64,000 nt of DNA, taken from Craterilacuibacter sinensis. Its GTDB lineage: Bacteria; Pseudomonadota; Gammaproteobacteria; Burkholderiales; Chromobacteriaceae. The notes below the pieces were generated by a model, which was given only the letters and a program-made list of their open reading frames with translations, did no database searches and was not told the DNA's origin. Every line of letters starts with the position of its first letter. The first letter of the stretch is position 1. The position numbers and the translations under genes were made by a program. Positions 28,009-36,229 of this stretch are shown here, in pieces. The stretch is from NCBI RefSeq assembly GCF_009831765.1, contig NZ_WSSB01000001.1, positions 110,180 to 174,179 of the forward strand, read 5' to 3'.

Positions 28009-28041
28009 CATAATGGCCGGCATTCTACTCGTAAACAGCTG

Positions 28042-28806
28042 ATGAATAAACCCCAAGTCCCTGATTTTTTGAAGAACATTCGGGTCGTCCTGACCCGTAC
28101 CAGCCACCCGGGCAATATCGGCTCGGCAGCACGCGCCATGAAAACCATGGGCCTGACCCGGCTCTATCTGGTTGAACCCAAAGTCTTTCCCAGCCCCGAG
28201 GCGGATACGCTGGCTTCCGGTGCCGTCGATGTGCTGGAGCAGGCCACCGTGGTTGCATCTCTGGCCGAGGCGCTTAGCGGTGTGACTGTAGCCTGCGCAT
28301 TGACCAGCCGCCGGCGCGAACTGACGACGCCTTTGGCTGTGCCGCGCGAGGCGACGCCGGAACTGGTGGCGCGTGCGCAGGCCGGCGAGCAGGTCGCGCT
28401 GGTGTTCGGTAATGAAACCTTCGGTTTGTCGATAGGCGAAGTCGAGCAGTGCAACCGGCTGGTGACCATTGCCGGCAACCCGGATTATTTCTCGCTGAAT
28501 CTGGCCATGGCGGTGCAGGTGATGTGTTACGAGTTGTTCAGCCACAGCGGCTTTGCGATGGACTATCTCAAACCCGCAGGCGAGCCGGCGACGCTGGACG
28601 AGGTGGAAGGTTTGTGCGGCCATCTGGCGCAGGCGATGGACGATATCGGCTACTTCCGCCGCCGCAATAGCGAGCGCCTGATGCGGCGCATGCGAACCCT
28701 GTTTGGCCGTGCCGGTCTTGAGCGCGATGAAATCGATATCCTGCGCGGTTTTTGCAAGCAGATCGAGCGGGTGGCGGCCGAGCATGGCAAGATCGAACGC
28801 AGCTAG
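28042..28806 (+). CDS. trmJ: tRNA (cytidine/uridine-2'-O)-methyltransferase TrmJ
   Basis: SPOUT-class enzyme methylating ribose at position 32 of tRNAs; 254 residues. Motifs are VVLTRTSHPGNIGSAARAMK, ALVFGNETFGLSIGEVEQCN and the knot sequence NPDYFSLNLAMAVQVMCYEL. The C-terminal extension (LMRRMRTLFGRAGLERDEI) is the usual TrmJ dimer helix. ATG 28042 has little Shine-Dalgarno. Its 3' end overlaps the next gene by 23 nt. Confidence 0.95.
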   Translation: MNKPQVPDFLKNIRVVLTRTSHPGNIGSAARAMKTMGLTRLYLVEPKVFPSPEADTLASGAVDVLEQATVVASLAEALSGVTVACALTSRRRELTTPLAVPREATPELVARAQAGEQVALVFGNETFGLSIGEVEQCNRLVTIAGNPDYFSLNLAMAVQVMCYELFSHSGFAMDYLKPAGEPATLDEVEGLCGHLAQAMDDIGYFRRRNSERLMRRMRTLFGRAGLERDEIDILRGFCKQIERVAAEHGKIERS

Positions 28807-29686
28807 TTCCTTGCGTCTGCCTTACGTGCATCCGGAAGTGCGCGATCTGGCTTTTTTGCTGTGTGCACCGCCTCCGGTGCATTTCGGCCTGCCTTGTCCG
28901 CGTGCCCGCCTGTTGGGGGCAGAGGGGCTGGCCTGTCTGGCTGAGCTGGATCGCGATCCTGCAGCCTTGCTCTCTTGTCTGGCGGCGAGCCCACGTTTGC
29001 GTCTGGGGCATTACGCCGAGCAGCTCTTGCTGTTCTGGTTTCACTTGCGGCCGCATATCGAGGTGGTCGCGCATGGTCTGGCCTTGCGTGATCCGGCGGG
29101 GCTGACGCTGGGTGAGTTTGATTTTTTGTTGCGTGTAAACGGCGAGCCCTGGCATCTGGAGACCGCCAGCAAGTTCTATTTGCAAGCGCCGCAGGCGGGG
29201 GGCGTATTGATAGGGCCGGGGCTGAATGATGCCTGGCCGCTCAAGGCGCATAAACTCACGCAGCAACTGGCGTTGTCGGATCATGTTTGTGCACAGGGGC
29301 TGTTGCCGGCCGATTTTGCTGCTTGCCGGCGCGAGCTGTTGCTGGCAGGCTGGTTTTTCTATCCGCCTGATTTTGTGCCGCTGGATGCGGGGCTGACGCG
29401 GGGCTGGTGTGCGCCGCTGGATGAAGCCTGGCCGCGTACGCATGCCGCGGCGCGCTGGGTGCATCTGGCGCGCGAGCGCTGGTTGGCTCCGGCAAGGGTG
29501 AGGGCAGAAGACACACGGAATGAGGCCGAATTGCGCCAGCTCTTGCAAATGGTACCGTCACCGCAACTGCTGGCCGAGCTTGAGCAGGGCAGCGATGGGG
29601 TCTGGGTCGAAGTGGCGCGCGGTTTTGTGATGCCTAAAGCCTGGCCGGATACCGCGCGACTGGACGCATTACTGGCGCGGGTATGA
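28784..29686 (+). CDS. DUF1853 family protein
   Basis: 300 residues. Blocks VRDLAFLLCAPPPV, LRLGHYAEQLLLFWFHLRPH, LGEFDFLLRVNGEPWHLETA and KFYLQAPQAGGVLIGPGLND match my recollection of DUF1853. The E-F-D-F and H-x-E-T-A-x-K-F-Y pattern resembles a nuclease-fold core (PD-(D/E)xK-like), which is inference. No signal peptide or membrane segment. It overlaps trmJ by 23 nt, so the two are probably co-translated; function unknown. Confidence 0.8.
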   Translation: MARSNAASSLRLPYVHPEVRDLAFLLCAPPPVHFGLPCPRARLLGAEGLACLAELDRDPAALLSCLAASPRLRLGHYAEQLLLFWFHLRPHIEVVAHGLALRDPAGLTLGEFDFLLRVNGEPWHLETASKFYLQAPQAGGVLIGPGLNDAWPLKAHKLTQQLALSDHVCAQGLLPADFAACRRELLLAGWFFYPPDFVPLDAGLTRGWCAPLDEAWPRTHAAARWVHLARERWLAPARVRAEDTRNEAELRQLLQMVPSPQLLAELEQGSDGVWVEVARGFVMPKAWPDTARLDALLARV

Positions 29687-29697
29687 GCTGGAAGGCG

Positions 29698-29732
29698 GTG
29701 ATGGCTTGCCTTTAATCAGGCAGAGCCATCAC
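29698..29732. terminator. bidirectional hairpin between DUF1853 gene and fnr
   Basis: Two stacked stems, GTGATGGCT/AGCCATCAC (29698-29706 with 29724-29732) and TGCCT/AGGCA inside, fill the 46-nt gap between two converging genes. There is no poly-T, but the location and 14 paired bases favour a shared terminator. Confidence 0.6.
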
Positions 29733-30479
29733 TTAATGGCTTTGCGCGTGAATGCAGCCTGAGATCAGGTTCTTCAGCTCATCGGTCTGGTATAGCTGGA
29801 TATGCTTGTGATCGACCTTGATCCAGCCTTGCTGCTGGAATTTGGACAGCGTACGGCTGACCGTCTCCAGCTTAAGACCGAGGAAGCTGCCGATTTCCTC
29901 GCGACTCATGCGCAGGATAAAGTCGTTGGCGGCAAAGCCACGGGTAGCCAGACGCGAGGAGACATTCAGCAAGAATGCCGCCAGACGTTCGTCGGCTTTC
30001 ATATTGCCCAGTAACAGCATAATGCTCTGGTCGCGTACGATCTCGCGGCTCATCAGGCGGTAAAAGTGGTGCTGCAGGCTGGGAATGTCGCGGCTCAGGC
30101 TTTGCATGCGGGTAAATGGCAGCTCGCAGACTTCGCTGTCTTCCAGCGCTATCGCGTCACAGCCGTGGACATTGGCAGAAATGCCGTCCATACCCAAGAG
30201 CTCGCCCGACATGTGAAAGCCGGTGACTTGCTCGCGCCCGTCCTGACTGGACATGCAGGTTTTGAAAAAGCCGGTACGTATGGCAAACAGCGATTTGAAT
30301 GCTTCACCGCTGCGGAACATGTACTCGCCGCGCTTGAGGCGCCGGCTTTGACGGATTACGGCATCCAGCTGGGCAAGCTCGTCGCGGTTCAGCCCGACAG
30401 GCAGGCACAGTTCACGCAACGTGCAGTTAGAGCAGGAAACCTTGAGGGCGTGCAGATGACTGTTGTTCTGTTCTGGCAT
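29733..30479 (-). CDS. fnr: Fnr-type anaerobic transcriptional regulator
   Basis: 248 residues, Crp/Fnr superfamily. The oxygen-sensing cysteines are C16, C19 and C25 (SCSNCTLRELC) plus one near residue 107 (NVHGCDAI), sufficient for a [4Fe-4S] cluster. The cyclic-nucleotide-like barrel is followed by the dimer helix and a helix-turn-helix with EEIGSFLGLKLETVSRTLSKFQ, whose E-xx-SR recognition pattern matches FNR/Anr. An FNR box lies 32 bp upstream of its ATG and is shared with hemN, so autoregulation is likely. Confidence 0.95.
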   Translation of the reverse strand: MPEQNNSHLHALKVSCSNCTLRELCLPVGLNRDELAQLDAVIRQSRRLKRGEYMFRSGEAFKSLFAIRTGFFKTCMSSQDGREQVTGFHMSGELLGMDGISANVHGCDAIALEDSEVCELPFTRMQSLSRDIPSLQHHFYRLMSREIVRDQSIMLLLGNMKADERLAAFLLNVSSRLATRGFAANDFILRMSREEIGSFLGLKLETVSRTLSKFQQQGWIKVDHKHIQLYQTDELKNLISGCIHAQSH

Positions 30480-30510
30480 ACGTAAGATTCAATGCTCTTT
30501 CAGGGGAAGC

Positions 30511-30524
30511 TTGACGCTTGTCAA
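30511..30524. promoter_or_regulatory. FNR/Anr binding site shared by fnr and hemN
   Basis: TTGACGCTTGTCAA, a perfect TTGAC-N4-GTCAA palindrome matching the FNR/Anr pattern TTGAY-N4-RTCAA. Its centre is 74 bp upstream of the hemN ATG. If it works as a class II activator site at -41.5, the hemN start would be near 30559, with a weak GAATTT -10 box at 30547-30552. Confidence 0.8.
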
Positions 30525-30591
30525 AGCGGGGTAGACATGGCTGTGCGAATTTACCACTCTGCCAATAGATTGACCACCGGTATCGGACATT

Positions 30592-31998
30592 ATGAGCGCC
30601 GCCCAAATTTTTTCGCCATCCCGTTTCGAGTTTGACCGCAAGCTGATAGAACAACTTGACGGCTCCGGCCCCAGATATACCTCCTACCCGACGGCGGATC
30701 GTTTTGGTCCGGCTTTTGGCGAGGCGGATTATCTGCGCGTGTTGAGTCAGCGCCGCATCGGTGCCAACCGCAAAGCCATATCATTATACGTGCATATTCC
30801 GTTTTGTAACACCGTTTGCTACTACTGCGGCTGTAACAAGATCATTACCAAGGATAAGGCACGCGCCGATCTCTATCTCGATTATCTGGAAAAGGAAATC
30901 AAGCTGGTCACAGCCGCCATGGGCGGTCGCGAGCAACTGGTGCAGCTGCACTTCGGTGGCGGCACGCCGACCTTTTTGTCGGATGCGCAGCTGGAGCGGC
31001 TGATGGGCATGCTCAAGGCGCATTTCGACTTCAAGCCTGAAGGCGAGTATTCGATCGAGATCGATCCGCGCAAGGTCGGGCGCGAGACGGTCTTCAAACT
31101 GGCGGCGCTGGGCTTTAACCGCATGAGTGTCGGCATCCAGGATTTCGACCCTGCCGTGCAGCAGGCGGTGAACCGCGTGCAAAGCGAGGAAGAAACGCTG
31201 GCAGTGATTGCTGCGGCGCGCGAAGCCGGCTTCAAATCGGTGAGCGTGGATCTGATCTACGGCCTGCCGCTACAAACGCCGGCCTCGGTTGCGGCTACTT
31301 TGGCCAAGGTGATTGCGATTTCGCCGGATCGGGTGGCGCTTTATAACTATGCGCATCTGCCGACCGTGTTTATGCCGCAGCGCCGTATCAATGAAGCCGA
31401 GCTGCCCTCGGCTGAGGCCAAGCTGGATATCCTGCAAAGCTCGGTCAAACAACTGGCTGATGCCGGCTATGTGTTTATCGGCATGGATCACTTTGCCAAG
31501 CCTGAGGATGACTTGTCGCGCGCTCTGGCCGAAGGGCGTTTGCAGCGCAATTTCCAGGGCTATTCCACTCACGCTGATTGCGACATGATTGGCCTTGGCG
31601 TGTCCTCTATCGGCAAGGTGGGGGCCAGCTTTGTGCAGAGCGAGAAGGATATCGAGCAGTATTACGCGGCACTGGACGGCGGGCATTTGCCGGTAATGCG
31701 CGGCTATATGCTGGATCGCGACGATATTCTGCGCCGCGCCATTATCCAGGCGCTGATGTGCCGCTTCTCGCTGTCGGTGTCGGCGATAGAAGAGGTCTAC
31801 GGCATCAACTTCCGCGACTATTTCGCCGCCGAATTGCCACAGCTGGAGGCTTTGCAGCAGTTGGGGCTGCTGAGTTTCGATGGTGATTTCATCATGGTCG
31901 AGCCGCGCGGACGTTTCCTGATCCGTAATATCGCCATGGTGTTCGATCGCCATCTGCGCGAGCGCAAGACGCAGGCGCGTTACTCCAAGACCATCTGA
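30592..31998 (+). CDS. hemN: oxygen-independent coproporphyrinogen III oxidase
   Basis: Radical-SAM decarboxylase converting coproporphyrinogen III to protoporphyrinogen IX without oxygen. At 468 residues it is full-length HemN, not the shorter HemW-like form. The radical-SAM motif is YVHIPFCNTVCYYCGCNKII, followed by LHFGGGTPTFLSDAQ, FNRMSVGIQDFDPAVQQAVN and GIGLGVSSIG-like GLGVSSIGKV. The N-terminal PRYTSYPTADRFGPAF is typical. It diverges from fnr with an FNR box between, fitting anaerobic induction, and ends at a strong terminator. Confidence 0.97.
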   Translation: MSAAQIFSPSRFEFDRKLIEQLDGSGPRYTSYPTADRFGPAFGEADYLRVLSQRRIGANRKAISLYVHIPFCNTVCYYCGCNKIITKDKARADLYLDYLEKEIKLVTAAMGGREQLVQLHFGGGTPTFLSDAQLERLMGMLKAHFDFKPEGEYSIEIDPRKVGRETVFKLAALGFNRMSVGIQDFDPAVQQAVNRVQSEEETLAVIAAAREAGFKSVSVDLIYGLPLQTPASVAATLAKVIAISPDRVALYNYAHLPTVFMPQRRINEAELPSAEAKLDILQSSVKQLADAGYVFIGMDHFAKPEDDLSRALAEGRLQRNFQGYSTHADCDMIGLGVSSIGKVGASFVQSEKDIEQYYAALDGGHLPVMRGYMLDRDDILRRAIIQALMCRFSLSVSAIEEVYGINFRDYFAAELPQLEALQQLGLLSFDGDFIMVEPRGRFLIRNIAMVFDRHLRERKTQARYSKTI

Positions 31999-32020
31999 TG
32001 GGTGCCATGCCTGATGTCTG

Positions 32021-32051
32021 CCGCCGGCTTTCGAGTCCGGCGGTTTTTTTT
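32021..32051 (+). terminator. Rho-independent terminator of hemN
   Basis: Stem CCGCCGG/CCGGCGG (32021-32027 with 32037-32043) followed by an uninterrupted run of eight Ts, 23 nt after the hemN stop codon. Confidence 0.9.
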
Positions 32052-32223
32052 GTCCAGCCTTTGAACAAGGTGCTGCTGGCTTGCACTGAAAGTTGAATGT
32101 CATGTAGTCTGGTTTGGTGTTTTTACCGGATTCTCCCCATGACTTGCTGCCTTTTCCATCTGCCGGGCTTTGCCCATGATGTGATTTGCCTGCACCGCTT
32201 TTAGACCGACAAGGATGCCGCCC

Positions 32224-33582
32224 ATGCTACAGACCAAGTTCCTGCTTCCCGACAACGAGATTCCGACCCACTGGTACAACGTGGTGGCCGATATGCCCAA
32301 GCCACCCGAGCCGGTGCTGGGGCCTGATGGCCAGCCGCTCACCCCTGACGCCCTGTCTGCGATTTTTCCGCAGGCATTGATCGAGCAGGAAGTCAGCCGT
32401 GAGCGCTGGATCGAAATTCCGCAAGAAGTTCGCGAGCTGTACCGTCTGTGGCGTCCGACTGCCTTGGTGCGCGCACGCCGGCTGGAGGAAGCACTGGGTA
32501 CGCCGGCCAAGATATTTTTCAAATACGAGGGCGCAAGCCCGGCCGGGTCGCACAAGCTGAACTCGGCCATTCCGCAGGCGTATTACAACAAGCAAGAGGG
32601 GATTACCCGGCTGACCACCGAAACCGGTGCCGGACAATGGGGTAGCTCCTTGTCGCTGGCCGGCGAGATGTTTGGTATCGATGTCCGTATTTATATGGTC
32701 AATGTCAGCTACCAGCAAAAGCCGTTCCGCCGCTCGATGATGCAGACCTGGGGCGGCGAGGTGCTGGCCAGCCCGAGCAGCCTGACTACGGCCGGCCGCG
32801 CGGCATTGGCCGAGAATCCTGACAATCCCGGCTCCTTGGGGCTGGCGATTGCCGAGGCGGTCGAAGAGGCCGCCAGTCGCCCGGATACGCACTATGCGCT
32901 GGGTTCGGCCTTGAACCATGTTTTGTTGCACCAGACCGTGATCGGGCTGGAGGCGCGCAAGCAGTTCGAACTGGCCGGCACCTGGCCCGACATGATTTTT
33001 GCGCCTTGCGGGGGCGGCTCCAACTTTGGCGGCGTGGCTTTCCCGTTCTTTGCCGACAATGCGGCAGGGCGCAAGCAGGTTCGTCTGGTGGCGGTGGAGC
33101 CCAGCTCTTGCCCCAGCCTGACCCGTGGCCATTATGCTTATGATTTTGGCGATTCGGTCGGCCTGACGCCGCTGATGAAACAGTACACGTTGGGTCATGA
33201 CTTTATGCCGCCATCCATCCATGCCGGGGGCTTGCGTTATCATGGTGCCAGCAGTCTGGTTTCCCAGCTTTACCATGAGGGGCTGATCGAGGCTGTTTCC
33301 GTGCCGCAGCTGGCGACCTTTGAGGCGGGCGTTGCTTTTGCCCGCGCCGAGGGCATTATTCCGGCTCCCGAGTCCTGCCATGCCATCCGCGCTTGTATCG
33401 ATGAGGCTTTGCGCTGCAAGGAAAGCGGTGAAGAGAAAACGCTGTTCTTCAATCTTTCGGGCCATGGCCACTTCGATATGGCAAGCTACGACAAGTATCT
33501 GAGCGGGGCGCTCGAGGACTACGAGTACCCGCAGGAGGCGATTGCTGCGGCCCTGGCCCGTTTGCCACAGCTTACGGCCTGA
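32224..33582 (+). CDS. TrpB2-type tryptophan synthase beta-like PLP enzyme
   Basis: 452 residues, fold type II PLP enzyme of the TrpB2 subfamily, longer than TrpB1 (about 400). The PLP lysine is in EGASPAGSHKLNSAIPQAY; the phosphate-binding glycines are in FAPCGGGSNFGGVAFPF; LTTETGAGQWGSSLSLA and HAGGLRYHGASSLVS are TrpB2-like. TrpB2 enzymes make tryptophan from indole and serine and usually work without TrpA. No trp genes lie nearby, so it is probably an indole-salvage or unrelated enzyme. The second ATG (32224) is chosen, 8 nt after AAGGA. Confidence 0.88.
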   Translation: MLQTKFLLPDNEIPTHWYNVVADMPKPPEPVLGPDGQPLTPDALSAIFPQALIEQEVSRERWIEIPQEVRELYRLWRPTALVRARRLEEALGTPAKIFFKYEGASPAGSHKLNSAIPQAYYNKQEGITRLTTETGAGQWGSSLSLAGEMFGIDVRIYMVNVSYQQKPFRRSMMQTWGGEVLASPSSLTTAGRAALAENPDNPGSLGLAIAEAVEEAASRPDTHYALGSALNHVLLHQTVIGLEARKQFELAGTWPDMIFAPCGGGSNFGGVAFPFFADNAAGRKQVRLVAVEPSSCPSLTRGHYAYDFGDSVGLTPLMKQYTLGHDFMPPSIHAGGLRYHGASSLVSQLYHEGLIEAVSVPQLATFEAGVAFARAEGIIPAPESCHAIRACIDEALRCKESGEEKTLFFNLSGHGHFDMASYDKYLSGALEDYEYPQEAIAAALARLPQLTA

Positions 33583-33598
33583 TCTGCGTCTGCCATGA

Positions 33599-33630
33599 CA
33601 AACGGCCGGTTTAACCGGCCGTTTGCTTTT
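33599..33630 (+). terminator. terminator of trpB2
   Basis: A 27-bp palindrome with 13-bp arms (CAAACGGCCGGTT around T33612) followed by CTTTTG. It sits between convergent genes and can also serve the minus-strand gene. Confidence 0.85.
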
Positions 33631-33644
33631 GTTGCCGCCAGAAC

Positions 33645-34577
33645 TCAGGGCTGGCGTGCCAGTGTATTGATGCCTTGGGCACGGGAGCGTGTCAGGGCAA
33701 GGTCGAGGCGGGAGAGCAGGTGCTTGTGCGAGCTTTCGCCCTTACGCAAGGATGACAAGCCGACGCAGGCGGCTGCCGAGCGGTTTTCGCCTGCAACCTG
33801 GAATTGCTGCAGGCTCAGGCTGGCGATCAGACGCCGTGCGGCGCGGGTCGCGCCTTGCATCGGGGTATAGGGTAACACTAGTAGCAGGCAGCCATCTTCG
33901 CGCCGGGCTATCAGGTCGCAGTCACGGGCACTTTGCATGCACAAGCTGCCGGTCATGCGGCGGATATAGCCTGCGGTATCGTTATCCAGCTCATGATTGA
34001 AGCTGGGTATGCCTTCAATGGAAATCAGTAGCGCAGACAGTGAATGGCCGTAGCGGTTGGCGCGACCGACTTCATGGGCCAGCCCGGACAAAAGTGCCGG
34101 CATGCCGAGTACACCACTGAGATAATCATCGGCATCGGTGATGCGTGGCTCATGCTTGAGCTCCTTGGCTAGCTTGAGTACGCGCTCGCAGACCTGCCGT
34201 TCGCTTTCCAGCAGACGCCCCATCATCACGGTTTCACTGCGGTCGGAAAAGCTGATGGCCAGAACCGGACGCAGAAAATCGACTTCCCGTAATGATAATT
34301 GGGCGTTGAACTGATGGCCGCCTTTGGCCTTGAGGATCAGTTCTTCGTTGTACAGCATGCCTTGCTGTGCGAGACGGGTCATTAAACTTGCTTCATCGCC
34401 CGGATCGGCCAGATGGCTGAAAAACGGCTGACCGATGAGGTCAGCACGCGGGATACCCAGTAAGATGGCGGCTAGCTGGTTGGCGGCAAATATTTTGCCG
34501 TCAGCCGGCGTTACCAGCACCAGTGCGCCCTGTACGGTATCGATCAGGGCTTGAAATGCGCGTTCGTCTGCCAGCAT
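33645..34577 (-). CDS. PAS domain protein with degenerate GGDEF domain
   Basis: 310 residues, soluble. An N-terminal PAS domain is at about 5-120 (FQALIDTVQGALVLVTPADG, FAANQLAAILLGIPRADLIG). A short helical linker leads to a GGDEF-fold domain at about 155-300 (GLAHEVGRANRYGHSLSALL, LIARREDGCLLLVLP, ACVGLSSLRKGES). The catalytic GGDEF signature is replaced by RREDG and the metal-binding Asp near LLISIEG is lost, so it is probably a non-catalytic sensor or effector. Divergent from a Crp/Fnr regulator. Confidence 0.82.
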   Translation of the reverse strand: MLADERAFQALIDTVQGALVLVTPADGKIFAANQLAAILLGIPRADLIGQPFFSHLADPGDEASLMTRLAQQGMLYNEELILKAKGGHQFNAQLSLREVDFLRPVLAISFSDRSETVMMGRLLESERQVCERVLKLAKELKHEPRITDADDYLSGVLGMPALLSGLAHEVGRANRYGHSLSALLISIEGIPSFNHELDNDTAGYIRRMTGSLCMQSARDCDLIARREDGCLLLVLPYTPMQGATRAARRLIASLSLQQFQVAGENRSAAACVGLSSLRKGESSHKHLLSRLDLALTRSRAQGINTLARQP

Positions 34578-34644
34578 GCTTAATTCCTCCTGTCATTTTG
34601 GTAGTCTAGACTGTGCAGTAATGTTTGCAGGAGAAGTAATAGGC

Positions 34645-35346
34645 ATGTTGATGGAATGTAGTATTGAAGGGGCAAGCGGAATCCCTATGGATATATCGTT
34701 GCTGTTTCCGCTTTTTTCTCAGTGGCCAGCAGAAGAGCGCCAGGCCTTGCTGTCACAAGGGCGAGCGGTGGCGTTTGCTGCAGGCAGCGAAATTATTTCC
34801 ATACAGCAAACCGTACATGAGGTGTTGTTTGTCACTCACGGGCTGATGACGGCTTATACGCCGGGCAAACGTGCAGGGCGCCCGTTTTGCTACGGTTATA
34901 TTGTGCCTGGCGACATCATCGGCTTGCATGCCTTGTTCGAGCCGCGGCCTTTCGGCGTGGCGGTACAGGTGCTACGCGATACGCGTGGTTTTAGCCTGCC
35001 GCTGGATGTTTTGGTGCAGGCGCTGGATGCCAAGCCACAGGCCTGGCGCTCGATTGCCGAACTGATGACTCATGCCGTGCACCATTTGCTGAATTTTGTT
35101 TCCATGCTGTCCGAACCGGATGGCTATAGCCGGCTCAAGCGGGTGCTGGAAGCGCTGGAGCAGCATGCGCAAGCGCACCCGGCTGCGCCGGGTTTGCATT
35201 TGACCCAGCGTGAACTGGGGGAGCGTATAGGACTGAGCCGGGAAATGGTCAACCGCATGCTCAAGGCGCTGCGTACCGGCGGTTATATCCAGCTGAATGA
35301 AGAGGGCGGGATCGTCATTGCCAAGCCCTTGCCCGAACGCTTTTAA
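34645..35346 (+). CDS. Crp/Fnr family transcriptional regulator
   Basis: 233 residues from the ATG at 34645, which follows GGAG; ATG 34687 (MDISLLFPLFSQW) is a possible later start. Cyclic-nucleotide-binding barrel at about 30-130, dimerisation helix, then a winged HTH (LTQRELGERIGLSREMVNRM LKALRTGG split here for length). It lacks the FNR cysteine set, and the barrel residues do not look cAMP-specific, so the signal is unknown. The HTH has E-xx-SR-xxxNR, reminiscent of Crp/Fnr recognition helices. Divergent from the PAS-GGDEF gene and upstream of two small exported proteins. Confidence 0.88.
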   Translation: MLMECSIEGASGIPMDISLLFPLFSQWPAEERQALLSQGRAVAFAAGSEIISIQQTVHEVLFVTHGLMTAYTPGKRAGRPFCYGYIVPGDIIGLHALFEPRPFGVAVQVLRDTRGFSLPLDVLVQALDAKPQAWRSIAELMTHAVHHLLNFVSMLSEPDGYSRLKRVLEALEQHAQAHPAAPGLHLTQRELGERIGLSREMVNRMLKALRTGGYIQLNEEGGIVIAKPLPERF

Positions 35347-35374
35347 GTCGCGATGTGTGCTTTCGCACAGGGCA

Positions 35375-35404
35375 TTGTTAAATAAGCAATAGCTGTTTTA
35401 GAAT
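35375..35404 (+). promoter_or_regulatory. promoter of the glycine-zipper gene
   Basis: TTGTTA (35375-35380) and TAGAAT (35399-35404) with an 18-bp spacer, giving a leader of about 25 nt that contains the GGAGG ribosome site. A small hairpin (TGTGC/GCACA, 35355-35368) just upstream may end the regulator transcript. Confidence 0.65.
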
Positions 35405-35435
35405 GCGCACCAATGAATTTCGGAGGGTTTGCGAC

Positions 35436-35798
35436 ATGAGTAAGGCTTTTATTCGCACCATCGTGCTGGCTGCGACCGTGGCTGCACTGGCCGTTCCTGC
35501 TTCTGCTCACGCTTATAAGCGCAGTGATCGTACCAAAAATGCAGCCATTCTTGGCGCCGGTGTTGGTCTGCTGAGCGGCAACGGCATCAAGGGTGCCATT
35601 GGCGGTGCCGTGATTGGCGGCGGTGTTGGTGCACTGACCGAAAATGGCCGCAAGGGCCGCAAGGCGGTCAAGGGTGCCAAAAAAGGCGCGGTACTGGGCG
35701 CAGGCTTGGGCTTGCTGTCGGGTAATGGCATTGACGGTGCGATCAAGGGTGCGGTTGTCGGTGGGGCCGGTGGCGCCATTCTTGGCCGTTACAACTGA
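35436..35798 (+). CDS. exported glycine-zipper protein with an internal duplication
   Basis: 120 residues. A signal peptide (about 1-26, ending PASAHA) is followed by two glycine-zipper repeats at about 37-66 and 84-116, each built on [20 protein letters not shown]. A basic linker rich in Lys and Arg ([14 protein letters not shown]) separates them. Glycine zippers form tightly packed membrane hairpins, so it is likely an outer-membrane or periplasmic stress protein; the exact role is unknown. The ATG follows GGAGG. It is adjacent to another small exported protein. Confidence 0.8.
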   Translation: MSKAFIRTIVLAATVAALAVPASAHAYKRSDRTKNAAILGAGVGLLSGNGIKGAIGGAVIGGGVGALTENGRKGRKAVKGAKKGAVLGAGLGLLSGNGIDGAIKGAVVGGAGGAILGRYN

Positions 35799-35830
35799 TC
35801 ACACACTGAATATTTAGGATGGATGACAAG

Positions 35831-36163
35831 ATGAAAAAACTGGCTATTATCGCTGCTTTGCTGACCAGCTCCGCTGCCTGGGCTGCGGCTCCTGCACCTG
35901 CAGCTCCTGGCGGTCTTTCCGCTGACTACATGATCACCTGCTCCGAAGCCAATGAAGAAGCCAAGACCGATGCAGGTTTTGTTTCTGCTCTGGTCGCCAG
36001 CATGGGGAACGCCAGCGTGGAAGCGCGCAATCTGAAAATCACCCCGTCCAAGGATCTGGATGCCAAGGTGGTCAAGGCGATGGGCGCGGTCTGCAAGAAA
36101 GACCCGGACGGCTTGCTGCTCAATGCTGTCGACAGCGCCATGCGCTCGGTTGCCTCCAAGTAA
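35831..36163 (+). CDS. small periplasmic HdeA-like protein
   Basis: 110 residues. A signal peptide ends near AWAAAPAPAAP. The mature part is small and helical with exactly two cysteines (MITCSEAN and MGAVCKKDP), 51 residues apart, probably a disulfide. The spacing, the KITPS segment before the second Cys, and the size resemble the acid chaperone HdeA, but identity is low and I treat this as a suggestion. ATG 35831 is chosen; ATG 35819 (MDDKMKK) is four codons earlier. It follows the glycine-zipper gene by 32 nt and ends at an intrinsic terminator. Confidence 0.7.
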   Translation: MKKLAIIAALLTSSAAWAAAPAPAAPGGLSADYMITCSEANEEAKTDAGFVSALVASMGNASVEARNLKITPSKDLDAKVVKAMGAVCKKDPDGLLLNAVDSAMRSVASK

Positions 36164-36190
36164 GCTTGCCTTGCTTCGTCATACCTGCCA

Positions 36191-36212
36191 AGCCCGCATC
36201 TGCGGGCTTTTT
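36191..36212 (+). terminator. terminator after the HdeA-like gene
   Basis: AGCCCGC/GCGGGCT stem with a 4-nt loop and a following TTTTTG, 27 nt after the stop codon. Confidence 0.88.
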
Positions 36213-36229
36213 GCTTGTTGGCTCCTTGC

